Below, in pieces: positions 26,922 to 35,286 of a DNA stretch of 64,000 nt. The notes beneath the pieces are model-generated. The model ran no database searches. It was not told the DNA's origin and saw only the letters and a list, made by a program, of their open reading frames with translations. Position 1 is the stretch's first letter. Each line of letters begins with the position of its first letter. The translations under genes were made by a program, and so were the position numbers. Origin of the DNA: Bryobacterales bacterium (GTDB lineage: Bacteria > Acidobacteriota > Terriglobia > Bryobacterales > Bryobacteraceae); the NCBI GenBank assembly GCA_003170295.1, contig PNAJ01000094.1:1-64000 (forward strand). Reading direction: 5' to 3'.

Positions 26922-27653
26922 ATGATTCTCGAAATCATCGAAGGATCGGAAACAGGGCGTCGCGTGAAGTTGCGCGAAGGCGAGACGGTGTCGATAGGGC
27001 GCACGGAGAGCGCGATGCAGATATTTCCGGGCGATCCGAAGATGTCGGCGCTGCATTTTGCGGTAGCTCTCAGCGGCGGCACGCTGCGGATGCAGAATCT
27101 GAGCCAGACCAACGGCACGCTGGTGAACGGAGCGCCTGTCGACGCCGCGGTTCTACAAGCAAGCGACAAGATTCGTGCCGGCGAAACTGTGTTTGGCGTG
27201 ATCGGTCCACCGCCGAGTCCGTATCCGGCTCAACTGCGCGTTGGCGGATGGGGGTTCAACATTATTCCCGAGGGCTGGACGCCGCTCGATGGCATCGGGT
27301 TGTTGGATCGGGAGGGCGATGGGTTTCGCGCGAGTGCGGCGGGCGTTGAAGAATTGTTACCCGAAGGGAAGATGCTCCGCGATTATGTTGACGTGCAGAT
27401 GGAGGTCGCCAAGTCGCAGTTAGTTGGCGTGGAGCTTCAAGGTCCGGTGGAGGCTCGCATGGAAGGGGCGGAGGAGGCTCTGCTCCTGACAGTGACAAGC
27501 GAGACGAAGGATGGCGAGCGAATCACACAGCGGCAGATTTACGCGCGGAGCGGAGAAGTGGTCGGGATTCTCACGCTGAGCGGGGCGGAGAATCAGGATC
27601 TGATTGAGATCGTGCGCGGAGCGAGTTTCCACAAGCCGCAAATTCCTGCTTGA
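26922..27653 (+). CDS. FHA-DcrB fusion protein
   Basis: A 243-residue protein. Residues 1-90 are an FHA phosphothreonine-binding domain (S-I-G-R at 28-31, S-A-L-H-F and N-G-T-L-V-N-G). From about 105 a DcrB/DUF1795-like domain follows (F-N-I-I-P-E-G-W-T...Y-V...Q). FHA proteins regulate type VI secretion in other bacteria, and DcrB-like domains are found next to VgrG and PAAR genes. The gene starts 13 nt after the candidate immunity gene, so three genes likely form one transcript. A cytosolic loading or adaptor role for the PAAR protein is the favoured guess. Confidence 0.75.
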   Translation: MILEIIEGSETGRRVKLREGETVSIGRTESAMQIFPGDPKMSALHFAVALSGGTLRMQNLSQTNGTLVNGAPVDAAVLQASDKIRAGETVFGVIGPPPSPYPAQLRVGGWGFNIIPEGWTPLDGIGLLDREGDGFRASAAGVEELLPEGKMLRDYVDVQMEVAKSQLVGVELQGPVEARMEGAEEALLLTVTSETKDGERITQRQIYARSGEVVGILTLSGAENQDLIEIVRGASFHKPQIPA

Positions 27654-27695
27654 CGACGCGGCCGGTTCGTGTCATCATACTCCAATCGATAGACG

Positions 27696-30266
27696 ATGGG
27701 ACTCCAGCATTATTTCACACGGGGTAAGCGCGAGCGCGAGTTAAGCGAAGAACTGCGCGTGCATCGAGAGATGGCGGAGGACGAGTTTCGCCGCTCAGGT
27801 ATGACGGAGAGCGAGGCACGATTCGCTGCGCAAAAGGCGCTGGGCAACGTCACGAGCGCGCTCGAAGACAGTCGCGCGGTGTGGAATTTCCAATGGCTTG
27901 AATCGCTGATGCAGGACGTGCGCTATGCGATTCGCGGCTTTCGCCGCGCTCCGGCGTTTGCGCTCACCGTTGTCGGAACGATCGGGTTGGCGCTGGGCTT
28001 AAACACCGCGCTATTCACTATTTTCAACACCTACGTGCTGCGTCCGCTGGCGGTGCGCGATCCCTACAGCCTTTACCAGTTCACCTGGATTACCAAGAGC
28101 GGCGACTGGCACGGCTTTCATCTGAGGGATTTTGAGGAGTTCCGGAGCGTGAATCCGGCGTTTCTTGACGCGATCCTGTACCGGATGGTCCTGACTCGCA
28201 TGAACGGTCAGCAGATGGCCGGTCAGATTGTTTCCGACAACGCTTTCGTGATGCTGGGAGCGGAGGCGGCGTTGGGCCGAACGCTTTTGCCCGGAGACGA
28301 TCACACCCTGGTGCTGAGCGATGCCGCGTGGAAGAGCAAATTCGGCGGAGACTCGGGCATTCTGGGGAAGAAACTCGATCTTCTGGGCACCTCGTATGAA
28401 GTGGTCGGTGTGGCGCGTCCGGAGTTTTCCGGCGTAATGACGGTGCCTCCGGACTTCTGGATTCCTCCGATCCCAACCGGGCCGCAGGCGACGGAGACCG
28501 GAAGGGTCATCGGCCGCTTGAAGCCCAATATGACGCCGGAGCAAGCCAAGGCGGCGCTCGCGGTTTGGTCGCGGCAGGCCACGGCCGATCTGCCGGAGCC
28601 GCGGCGCGCCACGGGCGTGGATTTCAAATCGGCTGCCACGACGATCCATATCACGGAACCCGGATTCCTCACGATGATCGCTCCCATCGTAGTGGCGTTC
28701 GGCCTGGTGCTATTGATCGCGTGTGCGAATGTCGCGAACCTGATGTTGGCGCGTGCGATGGCCCGGCAGAGAGAGATCGGAGTGCGTCTTTCCCTCGGAG
28801 CGGGACGCGTCCGTCTGGTGCGGCAACTGCTGACCGAAAGCCTGCTGCTGGCACTTCCCGCCGCGCTTGCCGGAGTCGCGATCTCCGAATCGACGATTCG
28901 CTTCCTTCAGAACCTCCTGTTTCGAACAGCACCGGCGACCTGGACCCAGATCATCCGGTTCCTGCCGATCGAATCTGATTTTCGCGTGCTCTTATTTGTC
29001 TTCCTCGCCGCGGTGGTGTCCACTTTGCTCTTCGGTCTCGCTCCGGCGATTCAGGCCACGCGCCCCGGCTTGGCGTATGCAGCTCGGGGCGATTTCAGTG
29101 CGGACGTGCGTCCGGCGAGGCTGCGAAATGCACTGGTGGTCGGCCAGGTAACGGTCTGCGTGTTGTTGTTAACCTGCTCCGGCATTCTTCTGCGTGCCGC
29201 GCTGAAGCTGCGGTCGAGTGACGTGCGGTTGGAACTGGCCGGGGTGCTCGATGTTCATTTTAATGAGGGCATCGATAGCAAGGTGGCGAATCGGCTAAAC
29301 GAGGAGCCTTGGATCGAATCGATCGCGACCGCATCGCAGGCTCCGTTGTACGGACCTTTGCGGGCCATCCATGTTTCGACTGGCGCACAAGGGGCTCTGG
29401 TGAGGATCGGACACGACTTCGTTTCGCCCGAATATTTTGGCGTGTTTCACATCCCTCTGTTGCGCGGACGGAACTTTACCGCTGAGGAATCGCGGTCGGA
29501 AGCGCCGGTCGCGATTGTAAGTGAATCGACTGCGGCGCGATTGTGGCCGGGGCAGGATCCGCTCGGCCAGTCGCTTCGCATTGAGCCGCGCGGGAACGTG
29601 GCGCGATGGGTGAAACAGCCTGGCTATCACGTGGCAAGGGTGATCGGAATCGCCAGGGATGTTGTCAGCGGCTTCATTTGGGACGGGGTCGACACTACTT
29701 GCATTTATTTCCCCACGGGACCGCTGGGTGCGAAGAACGGATCGCTCCTGGTGCGAGTGAAAGGAGATCCGGAGGCAGCGAAGCGCACTCTCGACGCTGC
29801 GATTGCCGGCGTTTCCACCGAGGTCTCTTTTATCGTTCCGATGGAGGAAGCTCTCGCGATTCAGATCTATCCGTTTCGCGCGAGCTCGTGGATTGCAATG
29901 GCTTTGGGCGGCCTTGCACTGGCGCTGTCGCTTTCGGGGATTTACGGAGTGCTGTCCTACCTGGTCAGTCAGCGGACAAAGGAGATCGGGATTCGCATGG
30001 CGCTGGGAGCCTCGACTGCGGCGGTGATTCGCATCGTGCTCTCGCAATCGATGAGGCTGGCGGTGGTGGGAATCGTGATCGGCGCGACGCTGGCGCTCGG
30101 TGTGTCACGGATGTTCGCGTCGCAGTTGCAAAATGTCGACACCTTCGATGCGCTGGCCTATTTAGGAAGCATCGCGGTGGCGCTTATAGCGGCTCTGGCG
30201 GCCGCGTATGTGCCATCCCGCCGCGCTGCGAATGTCGACCCGGTGACCGCTCTGCGCTGCGATTGA
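27696..30266 (+). CDS. ADOP-family MacB/FtsX-type ABC permease
   Basis: An 856-residue membrane protein of the 'acidobacterial duplicated orphan permease' type. A 60-residue soluble prefix (E-L-S-E-E-L-R-V-H-R-E-M...) precedes D-V-R-Y-A-I-R-G-F-R-R-A-P-A-F and the first helix. A large MacB-like periplasmic domain follows, then three helices around residues 330-460, a second periplasmic domain and three final helices (D-P-V-T-A-L-R at the end). There is no ATPase domain or adjacent ATPase gene, as usual for this family. It probably works as a MacB-like exporter or signal-transducing permease; the substrate is unknown. It is convergent (1-nt gap) with an adaptor gene. Confidence 0.88.
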   Translation: MGLQHYFTRGKRERELSEELRVHREMAEDEFRRSGMTESEARFAAQKALGNVTSALEDSRAVWNFQWLESLMQDVRYAIRGFRRAPAFALTVVGTIGLALGLNTALFTIFNTYVLRPLAVRDPYSLYQFTWITKSGDWHGFHLRDFEEFRSVNPAFLDAILYRMVLTRMNGQQMAGQIVSDNAFVMLGAEAALGRTLLPGDDHTLVLSDAAWKSKFGGDSGILGKKLDLLGTSYEVVGVARPEFSGVMTVPPDFWIPPIPTGPQATETGRVIGRLKPNMTPEQAKAALAVWSRQATADLPEPRRATGVDFKSAATTIHITEPGFLTMIAPIVVAFGLVLLIACANVANLMLARAMARQREIGVRLSLGAGRVRLVRQLLTESLLLALPAALAGVAISESTIRFLQNLLFRTAPATWTQIIRFLPIESDFRVLLFVFLAAVVSTLLFGLAPAIQATRPGLAYAARGDFSADVRPARLRNALVVGQVTVCVLLLTCSGILLRAALKLRSSDVRLELAGVLDVHFNEGIDSKVANRLNEEPWIESIATASQAPLYGPLRAIHVSTGAQGALVRIGHDFVSPEYFGVFHIPLLRGRNFTAEESRSEAPVAIVSESTAARLWPGQDPLGQSLRIEPRGNVARWVKQPGYHVARVIGIARDVVSGFIWDGVDTTCIYFPTGPLGAKNGSLLVRVKGDPEAAKRTLDAAIAGVSTEVSFIVPMEEALAIQIYPFRASSWIAMALGGLALALSLSGIYGVLSYLVSQRTKEIGIRMALGASTAAVIRIVLSQSMRLAVVGIVIGATLALGVSRMFASQLQNVDTFDALAYLGSIAVALIAALAAAYVPSRRAANVDPVTALRCD

Positions 30267-30267
30267 A

Positions 30268-31482
30268 CTACTGATATGCCGGCTTCACGATCATCCCCTC
30301 TTTGAGAGGTTTTTCCGTGGGCAGCGCGATGCTGTCGCCTTCATTCACGCCCTCGACCTGAGCGCGCGTGGTGTTGCCGATCCCCATGGTGATTTTTTTC
30401 CAAACAACGCGATCGCCGGAGAGGACGAACACGCCGGCTTGTCCCAGTTCGCGGCGGATCGCTTCGCGCGGGATCGTCAACGCGTTTTGGACCGACTCCG
30501 CGCGGATCTCGGCGGTGACGTTGGTGCCGGGTAGAAGATCGCGGTCCGGATTCTCGATGATGCAGATCACTTGCCCCACCTGCCGCGAGCCCAGGGTTTC
30601 AATTTGTGTCGGCGTCTTATCGACCACGCCCTTCCACGTTCTTCCGGGCATGGCGTCCCAGGTAATCGAGACCGGCAGGCCGTGTGTCACGCGGCCGAGG
30701 TCCGGTTCATCGACGTAGACATTGACCCGGACGCGCTCCAGTTTGCCGATGAAGGCGACGATGTCGCCGGCGTTCAGATACGCACCGCGCTTGAGATCGA
30801 ATTGATATACGACGCCGGAGATCGGGGCGCGCACTACGCTTTGCTTGATGCGCTGGCCGGCGAGTTTGGCCGCGGTTTGCGCGTCGTGAAGCCGTGCGAG
30901 CGCTGCGGACTTCTCGGGTGCTGCCACCAGTGCCGTGCGCTTCTGTTCGAGCGATCGAATCTGCAATTGGGCGGCGTCGACACGTTGCCTGGCAGTTGCG
31001 ACTTCAAGTTTGGTGGCGGCTCCCTTGGCTTGGAGGCGCGTCAAGCTGTCGAAGTCGTTTTGCGCGGTGGCGAGTTCGAGCTTGGCTCTCTCGATGCCGC
31101 TCGAAATATCGGCTAAATCCGTCGCGCGCCCGCCTTTTTCGAGCACCGCGATTTCAGCGCGCGCCTGCTCGACGCGCGACTGGGCTGAGGCGAGATCGGC
31201 TTGCGCTTCGGAGGCATCGATTTCGACCAGCGGGGCGTCTTGCGTCACTCGTTTCCCTCGCTCGATGAGGATCGAGCCAACGGGACCGGAGCGCTCGGCG
31301 CGCGCGGTGGCCCATTCGATCGGCTCCACCTTTCCGTTGGTGGAGACGGAGCTGACGATCGATTCACGGACGACCTTGGCAAACGAAATCTCGGGAGGCT
31401 GATTGCGCCAGGTGACCAGGGACCAGGCAAGCGCGGCCGCTCCCGCGAGGACCAGCAGCCACAAGAGGACGCGCGGCCTCAC
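30268..31482 (-). CDS. HlyD/MacA-type periplasmic adaptor
   Basis: A 404-residue membrane-fusion protein: N-terminal anchor (V-L-L-W-L-L-V-L-A-G-A-A-A-L-A-W), lipoyl half-motifs either side of a long coiled coil (residues about 90-200, rich in A/E/Q/R), a beta-barrel and a membrane-proximal domain. Adaptors of this sort bridge MacB-like ABC permeases to an outer-membrane channel. A GTG start at 31482 overlaps the upstream stop by 4 nt (GTGA); the frame runs further upstream but only through the other gene. It is convergent with the ADOP permease, a possible but unproven partner. Confidence 0.85.
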   Translation of the reverse strand: MRPRVLLWLLVLAGAAALAWSLVTWRNQPPEISFAKVVRESIVSSVSTNGKVEPIEWATARAERSGPVGSILIERGKRVTQDAPLVEIDASEAQADLASAQSRVEQARAEIAVLEKGGRATDLADISSGIERAKLELATAQNDFDSLTRLQAKGAATKLEVATARQRVDAAQLQIRSLEQKRTALVAAPEKSAALARLHDAQTAAKLAGQRIKQSVVRAPISGVVYQFDLKRGAYLNAGDIVAFIGKLERVRVNVYVDEPDLGRVTHGLPVSITWDAMPGRTWKGVVDKTPTQIETLGSRQVGQVICIIENPDRDLLPGTNVTAEIRAESVQNALTIPREAIRRELGQAGVFVLSGDRVVWKKITMGIGNTTRAQVEGVNEGDSIALPTEKPLKEGMIVKPAYQ

Positions 31483-32033
31483 TCCGAAAGCCCCGCGCAG
31501 TAATCGAAAAGGATCTGCCACTCGGCGCGCTGAATCTCCATGGCGGCTCTCATCTGCGCGGAGTCGGGTTGTTTGCGCGCGCGATCGCAAAACGCGATGA
31601 AGGCGAACGGATCCCAGCGGCCGGTCCGAAATTCAGCGTCGCGGATGCGATGCAGGATCTTCACCGTGGCGCGCGTGAGGAGAGAAAACGTGGGATGCGG
31701 GCCGGCCTTGCGGAACCAATAGGCGGCATTGCCGGAGTCCGGTTCCTGGCGATGCAGGATGGCGTGCCACAGTTCCCCCTCCGCGGTTTCGCAAAGCTCC
31801 AGCAGGCGATGCGCCTCCTCAAAGCAAGAAAAATAGAGCCACAATCCCGCCATCGGGGCCTCGGGCTCCTCTTGGTTGGGGAACAGATCGCCGGGTTTAA
31901 ACGTCTTTAATAACTGACGGGCCTCGTCATTCGAGCATTTCGAACATCGCAACGGCATGAGCCGTTGACCATTTCCGTCCAGTGCCAGAATGCGAGCCAC
32001 GTCAGTTCCATACTGCGTCGGATCAAATGACAT
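31479..32033 (-). CDS. Hypothetical protein, translationally coupled to adaptor
   Basis: A 184-residue cytosolic-looking protein of unknown function. It has an early Cys pair (R-C-S-K-C), aromatic-rich helices (G-L-W-L-Y-F-S-C-F-E-E-A-H-R-L-L-E) and Y-W-F-R-K-A-G-x-H-P, with a block W-H-A-I-L-H-R-Q-E typical of a conserved Acidobacteria family that I cannot name. Its TGA overlaps the adaptor's GTG, so the two are expressed together. No export signal or membrane span is visible. Confidence 0.6.
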   Translation of the reverse strand: MSFDPTQYGTDVARILALDGNGQRLMPLRCSKCSNDEARQLLKTFKPGDLFPNQEEPEAPMAGLWLYFSCFEEAHRLLELCETAEGELWHAILHRQEPDSGNAAYWFRKAGPHPTFSLLTRATVKILHRIRDAEFRTGRWDPFAFIAFCDRARKQPDSAQMRAAMEIQRAEWQILFDYCAGLSE

Positions 32034-32077
32034 GAAGCGCTACAGTTCTATTGTATGCGGATTCTGACCGGGCGCTT

Positions 32078-32791
32078 ATGAGACCAGCACTTGTCTTTTC
32101 AGGCGGAGGAATGTTCGGGGCATGGCAGGCTGGCGTTTGGCGCGGTCTGGCGGCGAGGCTCGCCCGCCAACCGGATCTGATCGTCGGCGCCTCGGTTGGA
32201 TCGTTAAACGGATATGCGATCGCCGGAGGCGCTACACCCGAGGAACTATGCGCCTTCTGGCTGGAGCCGAGGGTGGGCCGGTTTCGTCATTTGCCTGAAA
32301 CAATTCGCGCGCTGATGGAGCGCTATCCGCTGCACCTGGACTTTGCGCTGACGTTGACCGATCTGGCGAGTATGAAGCCGAAGATCGTGCTCGGCGGCGA
32401 CGTGACTTGGAAGCACTTGGCGGCATCCTGCGCGATCCCCGGACTTCTTCCGCAACGGCGCATCGGCGGGCGATGGTATTCCGATGGAGGGCTGCTCAAT
32501 CCTCTGCCGGTGTGGGCGGCGGTGGAACTGGGTGCGACCCGGATTATCGGCGTCCAGGCGCTGCCGGAGATCCCGTCCTCCGTGCTGAAGCCGTTTGTCA
32601 AAGGGTTCCGGCGCGTGTTTGGTCATCATCCTCCGCTTCCGGCAGGCGTGGAGCTGGTGACGATCGAGCCGGAGCGCACGCTCGGGTCCGTCCGCGACGC
32701 CTTGACTTGGAAACAGGAAAATATCGAGCGCTGGATCGCGCAAGGGCAGGAGGTTGCAGAAAACATTTCCATTCCAAATTGTTTTGGGTGA
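32078..32791 (+). CDS. Patatin-like phospholipase
   Basis: A 237-residue patatin-fold lipid acyl hydrolase with a Ser-Asp dyad. The oxyanion loop G-G-G-M-F-G is at 9-14, the nucleophile elbow G-A-S-V-G-S has S39, and D-G-G at 136-138 carries the catalytic Asp. It lacks a signal peptide, so it acts in the cytosol or on the inner membrane leaflet, releasing fatty acids from phospholipids. ATG 32078 starts directly before the usual P-A-L-V-F-S-G-G-G; the TTG at 32051 would add nine unlikely residues. It is divergent from the hypothetical gene at 31479-32033. Confidence 0.88.
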   Translation: MRPALVFSGGGMFGAWQAGVWRGLAARLARQPDLIVGASVGSLNGYAIAGGATPEELCAFWLEPRVGRFRHLPETIRALMERYPLHLDFALTLTDLASMKPKIVLGGDVTWKHLAASCAIPGLLPQRRIGGRWYSDGGLLNPLPVWAAVELGATRIIGVQALPEIPSSVLKPFVKGFRRVFGHHPPLPAGVELVTIEPERTLGSVRDALTWKQENIERWIAQGQEVAENISIPNCFG

Positions 32792-32806
32792 TAATGAAAA
32801 TCGATT

Positions 32807-33142
32807 ATGCCCTCTTTTCGAATCCACCGTCTGAAAGATCATCTTCGGCAGAACTTCCGCCTCGCGCCGCACCTGTCGGGTACGGCCCACGTGAAGCCTC
32901 GCGATTACGAATCGCCTGAGGGCGATCGGGAAGATACGCAAGTGGAAGCCTCGTCGCCGTACGCAGCTTTCTTCGCTCTGCGGGAGGCTCCGCGGTCGAT
33001 CGAAATCGGCGATGTGCTGGAGTGTGAGGATGGCTCGCTGCGGATCTTCAAATTTGTCGGGATTGAAGAGGCGCAGTGGGTGGTGCCGGAGATCAAGCCG
33101 GCATCCTTCGAGGAAACGCAGGAAGCCGGCTCTTTGGCATAG
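32807..33142 (+). CDS. Hypothetical small protein
   Basis: A 111-residue soluble protein, basic at the N-terminus (P-S-F-R-I-H-R-L-K-D-H-L-R-Q-N-F-R) and acidic later (Y-E-S-P-E-G-D-R-E-D-T). A strand-rich C-terminal half (I-G-D-V-L-E-C-E-D-G-S-L-R-I-F-K-F-V-G-I-E-E-A) looks compact. The basic F-R-x-H-R motif start resembles other Acidobacteria small proteins of unknown role. It starts 15 nt after the patatin gene, so they may share a transcript. Confidence 0.6.
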   Translation: MPSFRIHRLKDHLRQNFRLAPHLSGTAHVKPRDYESPEGDREDTQVEASSPYAAFFALREAPRSIEIGDVLECEDGSLRIFKFVGIEEAQWVVPEIKPASFEETQEAGSLA

Positions 33143-33165
33143 AACTGTGCCATAGTACTGTGGCG

Positions 33166-33199
33166 GCCCGCGTTACATTGATCCCCGCGTTACAATGAT
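33166..33199 (+). repeat. 17-bp tandem repeat overlapping a gene start
   Basis: Two 17-bp units, 33166-33182 and 33183-33199, match at 15 positions (core CCCGCGTTACA). The second contains a TACAAT hexamer and the first possible ATG (33195) of the next gene. It may be a duplicated promoter segment. Confidence 0.5.
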
Positions 33200-33770
33200 A
33201 TTAGAGATGCATGGTTGTAATGGGGCGGAGACCAAGATTAATTCTTTCGCCCTGATTTCCTACTTGCCCGAGCCGCTGGCTGGGTTCCTCGATTCGCTCC
33301 GTTGCGAGTTGGTGCCGCGTTGTCAGGCCAAGAGCCATGTGACGGTTCTGCCCCCGCGGCCACTGGCCAACGGGCTGCCGGAACGCGCCTGGCTCGATCT
33401 GAACGATTGCCTGGATGCCTTTCCGCCGTTTCGCGTGGAGCTTGCTTCGATTGAGGTTTTTCTGGGCTCCAACGTGATATACCTCTCCATCGGCGCCGGT
33501 TGCCGCGAGCTCGAACGGATGCATACGGAGCTCAATCGAGGTTCCTTGCAGTTTGCCGAGCCTTTCGAATACCATCCGCATGTGACGCTGGCGCAGGAGT
33601 TATCCCCCGCCGACGTCGAAGCGGCAGCGGAGCTTGCGCGCCGCGGGTGGCGGGAATTCCCCTACTCGCGCAGTTTCATGGTGGAACGGCTGACCTTCGT
33701 CCAGAATACTCTGGAGAACCGCTGGGCGGACCTGGCGGGGCGGATGCTCTCGATTCGGATGGCGAGCTAA
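33195..33770 (+). CDS. 2H phosphoesterase, 2'-5' RNA ligase family
   Basis: A 191-residue protein with the two H-x-T motifs that define the 2H superfamily: H48-V-T and H129-V-T, about 80 residues apart. The family acts on 2',3'-cyclic or 2'-5' phosphodiester ends of RNA and nucleotides (LigT/ThpR-like). There is no transport signal. The start could also be ATG 33207, four codons in; neither has a strong ribosome binding site, and the first lies inside a 17-bp tandem repeat. It is convergent with the following minus-strand gene (4-bp overlap at the 3' ends). The natural substrate is unknown. Confidence 0.8.
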   Translation: MILEMHGCNGAETKINSFALISYLPEPLAGFLDSLRCELVPRCQAKSHVTVLPPRPLANGLPERAWLDLNDCLDAFPPFRVELASIEVFLGSNVIYLSIGAGCRELERMHTELNRGSLQFAEPFEYHPHVTLAQELSPADVEAAAELARRGWREFPYSRSFMVERLTFVQNTLENRWADLAGRMLSIRMAS

Positions 33771-34261
33771 CCCGTTCCTTCAAACATCTCCAACTGTCCT
33801 TCCCCGACGGGCTTCTTCCCCTGGCGTCGTTTGAGAGGGCTGCCGACGACTCCCAGCACCTGCACTTCTCGCAGGGCTGCCCGGGGGACAAAGATTCGCT
33901 GGTTCTGGAACGTCGGGTCGGGCGGAATGATGCTGAATCCCGCCGGATCCACCAGCAGAAGGTTGTTTGAGAGCATTCCTTCCACAGAATCGCCATCGCG
34001 GAACAGCAGCCGGACCCAGATGCCTGCCGTTTTCGGGCGGGTCAGGAAGGTCCGATGCTCGCGCCAAGTCTCGCCGGCATCAAAATCACGAACAAAACAA
34101 ACGGCTTTTGTATCCGACACCGGAATGCGGAGCAAGGTACCCGATGGCGTCAGGACCTCAATCGTTTCCTGGTCGAATCCGGCCGAGGCGTGGACGAATC
34201 CCTCTACCGGCTCGCGTTCGAAGCGGGCTACGAGCACCTTTTTGTTGGTCGATTGAGCCAC
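33767..34261 (-). CDS. Hypothetical protein (two related small-barrel halves)
   Basis: A 164-residue soluble protein with a GTG start. Two halves look alike: K-V-L-V-A-R-F...V-E-G-F-V...L-L-R-I-P-V-S-D-T-K-A-V-C-F-V and I-W-V-R-L-L-F-R-D-G-D-S-V-E-G-M-L...F-I-I-P. Both resemble small RNA- or nucleotide-binding beta barrels. This architecture recurs in Acidobacteria without a known role (DUF6982-like, a tentative name). It is divergent from the XerD-like gene, 64 bp apart. Confidence 0.6.
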   Translation of the reverse strand: MAQSTNKKVLVARFEREPVEGFVHASAGFDQETIEVLTPSGTLLRIPVSDTKAVCFVRDFDAGETWREHRTFLTRPKTAGIWVRLLFRDGDSVEGMLSNNLLLVDPAGFSIIPPDPTFQNQRIFVPRAALREVQVLGVVGSPLKRRQGKKPVGEGQLEMFEGTG

Positions 34262-34325
34262 TTAACAGCCCTAAGTGCGAGGATTTCCTTTCAAACAATT
34301 TCGCAAGTATTGTATCATTGGCTCA

Positions 34326-35231
34326 ATGCAGGCAACGCTGGCTAAAAAGCCCTTGTCGGGACACGCCAAGTCGTTTCTTGACTTTTGCCGTGTGGAGAAG
34401 GGGCTGTCGGCCAATTCGTTGAGCTCTTATCTTATTGATCTACAGAGATTTAGTAGCGAGATTTCCCCGATGGCGCCGATGGGCGCTACCTCGGAAGATC
34501 TCGGGCGTTATGTCGATTCCTTATACCGCGCGGGGTTGTCGGCCCGGTCGATTGCACGGCATATGACCACTCTTCGCAACTTTTATAGCTTTTTAACCCG
34601 GGAAGGTGAGATTCAGGCAGACCCCAGCGAGTTTCTAATTCCTCCCCGGCAGTGGTCGAATCTGCCGAAGTATATGAATCGGGAGGAGATCGACCGGTTG
34701 TTGGCGGCTCCGGATGCAGTGAAGCCGACAGGCGTCCGGGATCGGGCCATGCTGGAGCTGCTTTATGCCACGGGTCTTCGCGTTACGGAACTGTGCAGGC
34801 TGGAGCTAAGTAATGTCGAAAGGGACTCGGGTGTACTCCGGGTCACCGGGAAGGGCAATAAGCAGCGACTGGTGCCGTTTGGGGAGTCGGCGGGAGAGGC
34901 GATCGGGCAATACTTGAATCAGGGACGTCCAGCGCTGCTGAAGGGCCGCGCGAGCCGGTTCTTGTTCATCACGGCCCGAGGCGGGGCGATGACGCGGCAG
35001 GGGTTCTGGAAACTGCTCGGTGGATACGGCAAGAAGGCGGGAATTTTTCGCGATCTGACACCGCACGTGGTGCGGCACAGTTTCGCCACACATTTGGTGG
35101 AGGGCGGCGCGGACCTGCGCAGTGTGCAGATCATGCTGGGTCACGCCGACATTTCCACCACCCAGGTCTACACCCACGTGGCACGGCGGCGTTTGCGCGA
35201 GATCGTGGATCAACATCACCCGCGAGCTTGA
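34326..35231 (+). CDS. Tyrosine recombinase XerD/XerC-like
   Basis: A 301-residue integrase, the exact size of housekeeping XerC/XerD. The SAM-like N-terminal domain (about 10-95) binds DNA. The catalytic set is complete: R152 (T-G-L-R-V-T-E-L), K176, H247-x-x-R250 (H-V-V-R-H-S-F-A-T-H-L), H273 (L-G-H-A) and nucleophile Y282 (Q-V-Y-T-H-V). Its length and closeness to XerD suggest chromosome-dimer resolution at dif rather than phage integration; a dif site was not found here. ATG 34326 is chosen because TATCAT lies 7 nt upstream and homology starts there. A 7-bp-stem hairpin follows the stop. Confidence 0.88.
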   Translation: MQATLAKKPLSGHAKSFLDFCRVEKGLSANSLSSYLIDLQRFSSEISPMAPMGATSEDLGRYVDSLYRAGLSARSIARHMTTLRNFYSFLTREGEIQADPSEFLIPPRQWSNLPKYMNREEIDRLLAAPDAVKPTGVRDRAMLELLYATGLRVTELCRLELSNVERDSGVLRVTGKGNKQRLVPFGESAGEAIGQYLNQGRPALLKGRASRFLFITARGGAMTRQGFWKLLGGYGKKAGIFRDLTPHVVRHSFATHLVEGGADLRSVQIMLGHADISTTQVYTHVARRRLREIVDQHHPRA

Positions 35232-35253
35232 CGCCTCTCGATAAGAAGAGGCG
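35232..35253 (+). other. Hairpin between xerD-like and nucleotidyltransferase genes
   Basis: CGCCTCT and AGAGGCG form a perfect 7-bp stem with an 8-nt loop directly after the recombinase stop codon. There is no T tract, so it is more likely an mRNA-processing or stability element than a terminator. Confidence 0.4.
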
Positions 35254-35286
35254 CGAGTTGCGGTGGCAGTCGGAAGGCGGGTACGA

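Noticed and set aside
34326-35231. XerD-like gene as a mobile-element integrase
   Set aside because: Exact housekeeping length and no attachment repeats, cargo or tRNA next to it.
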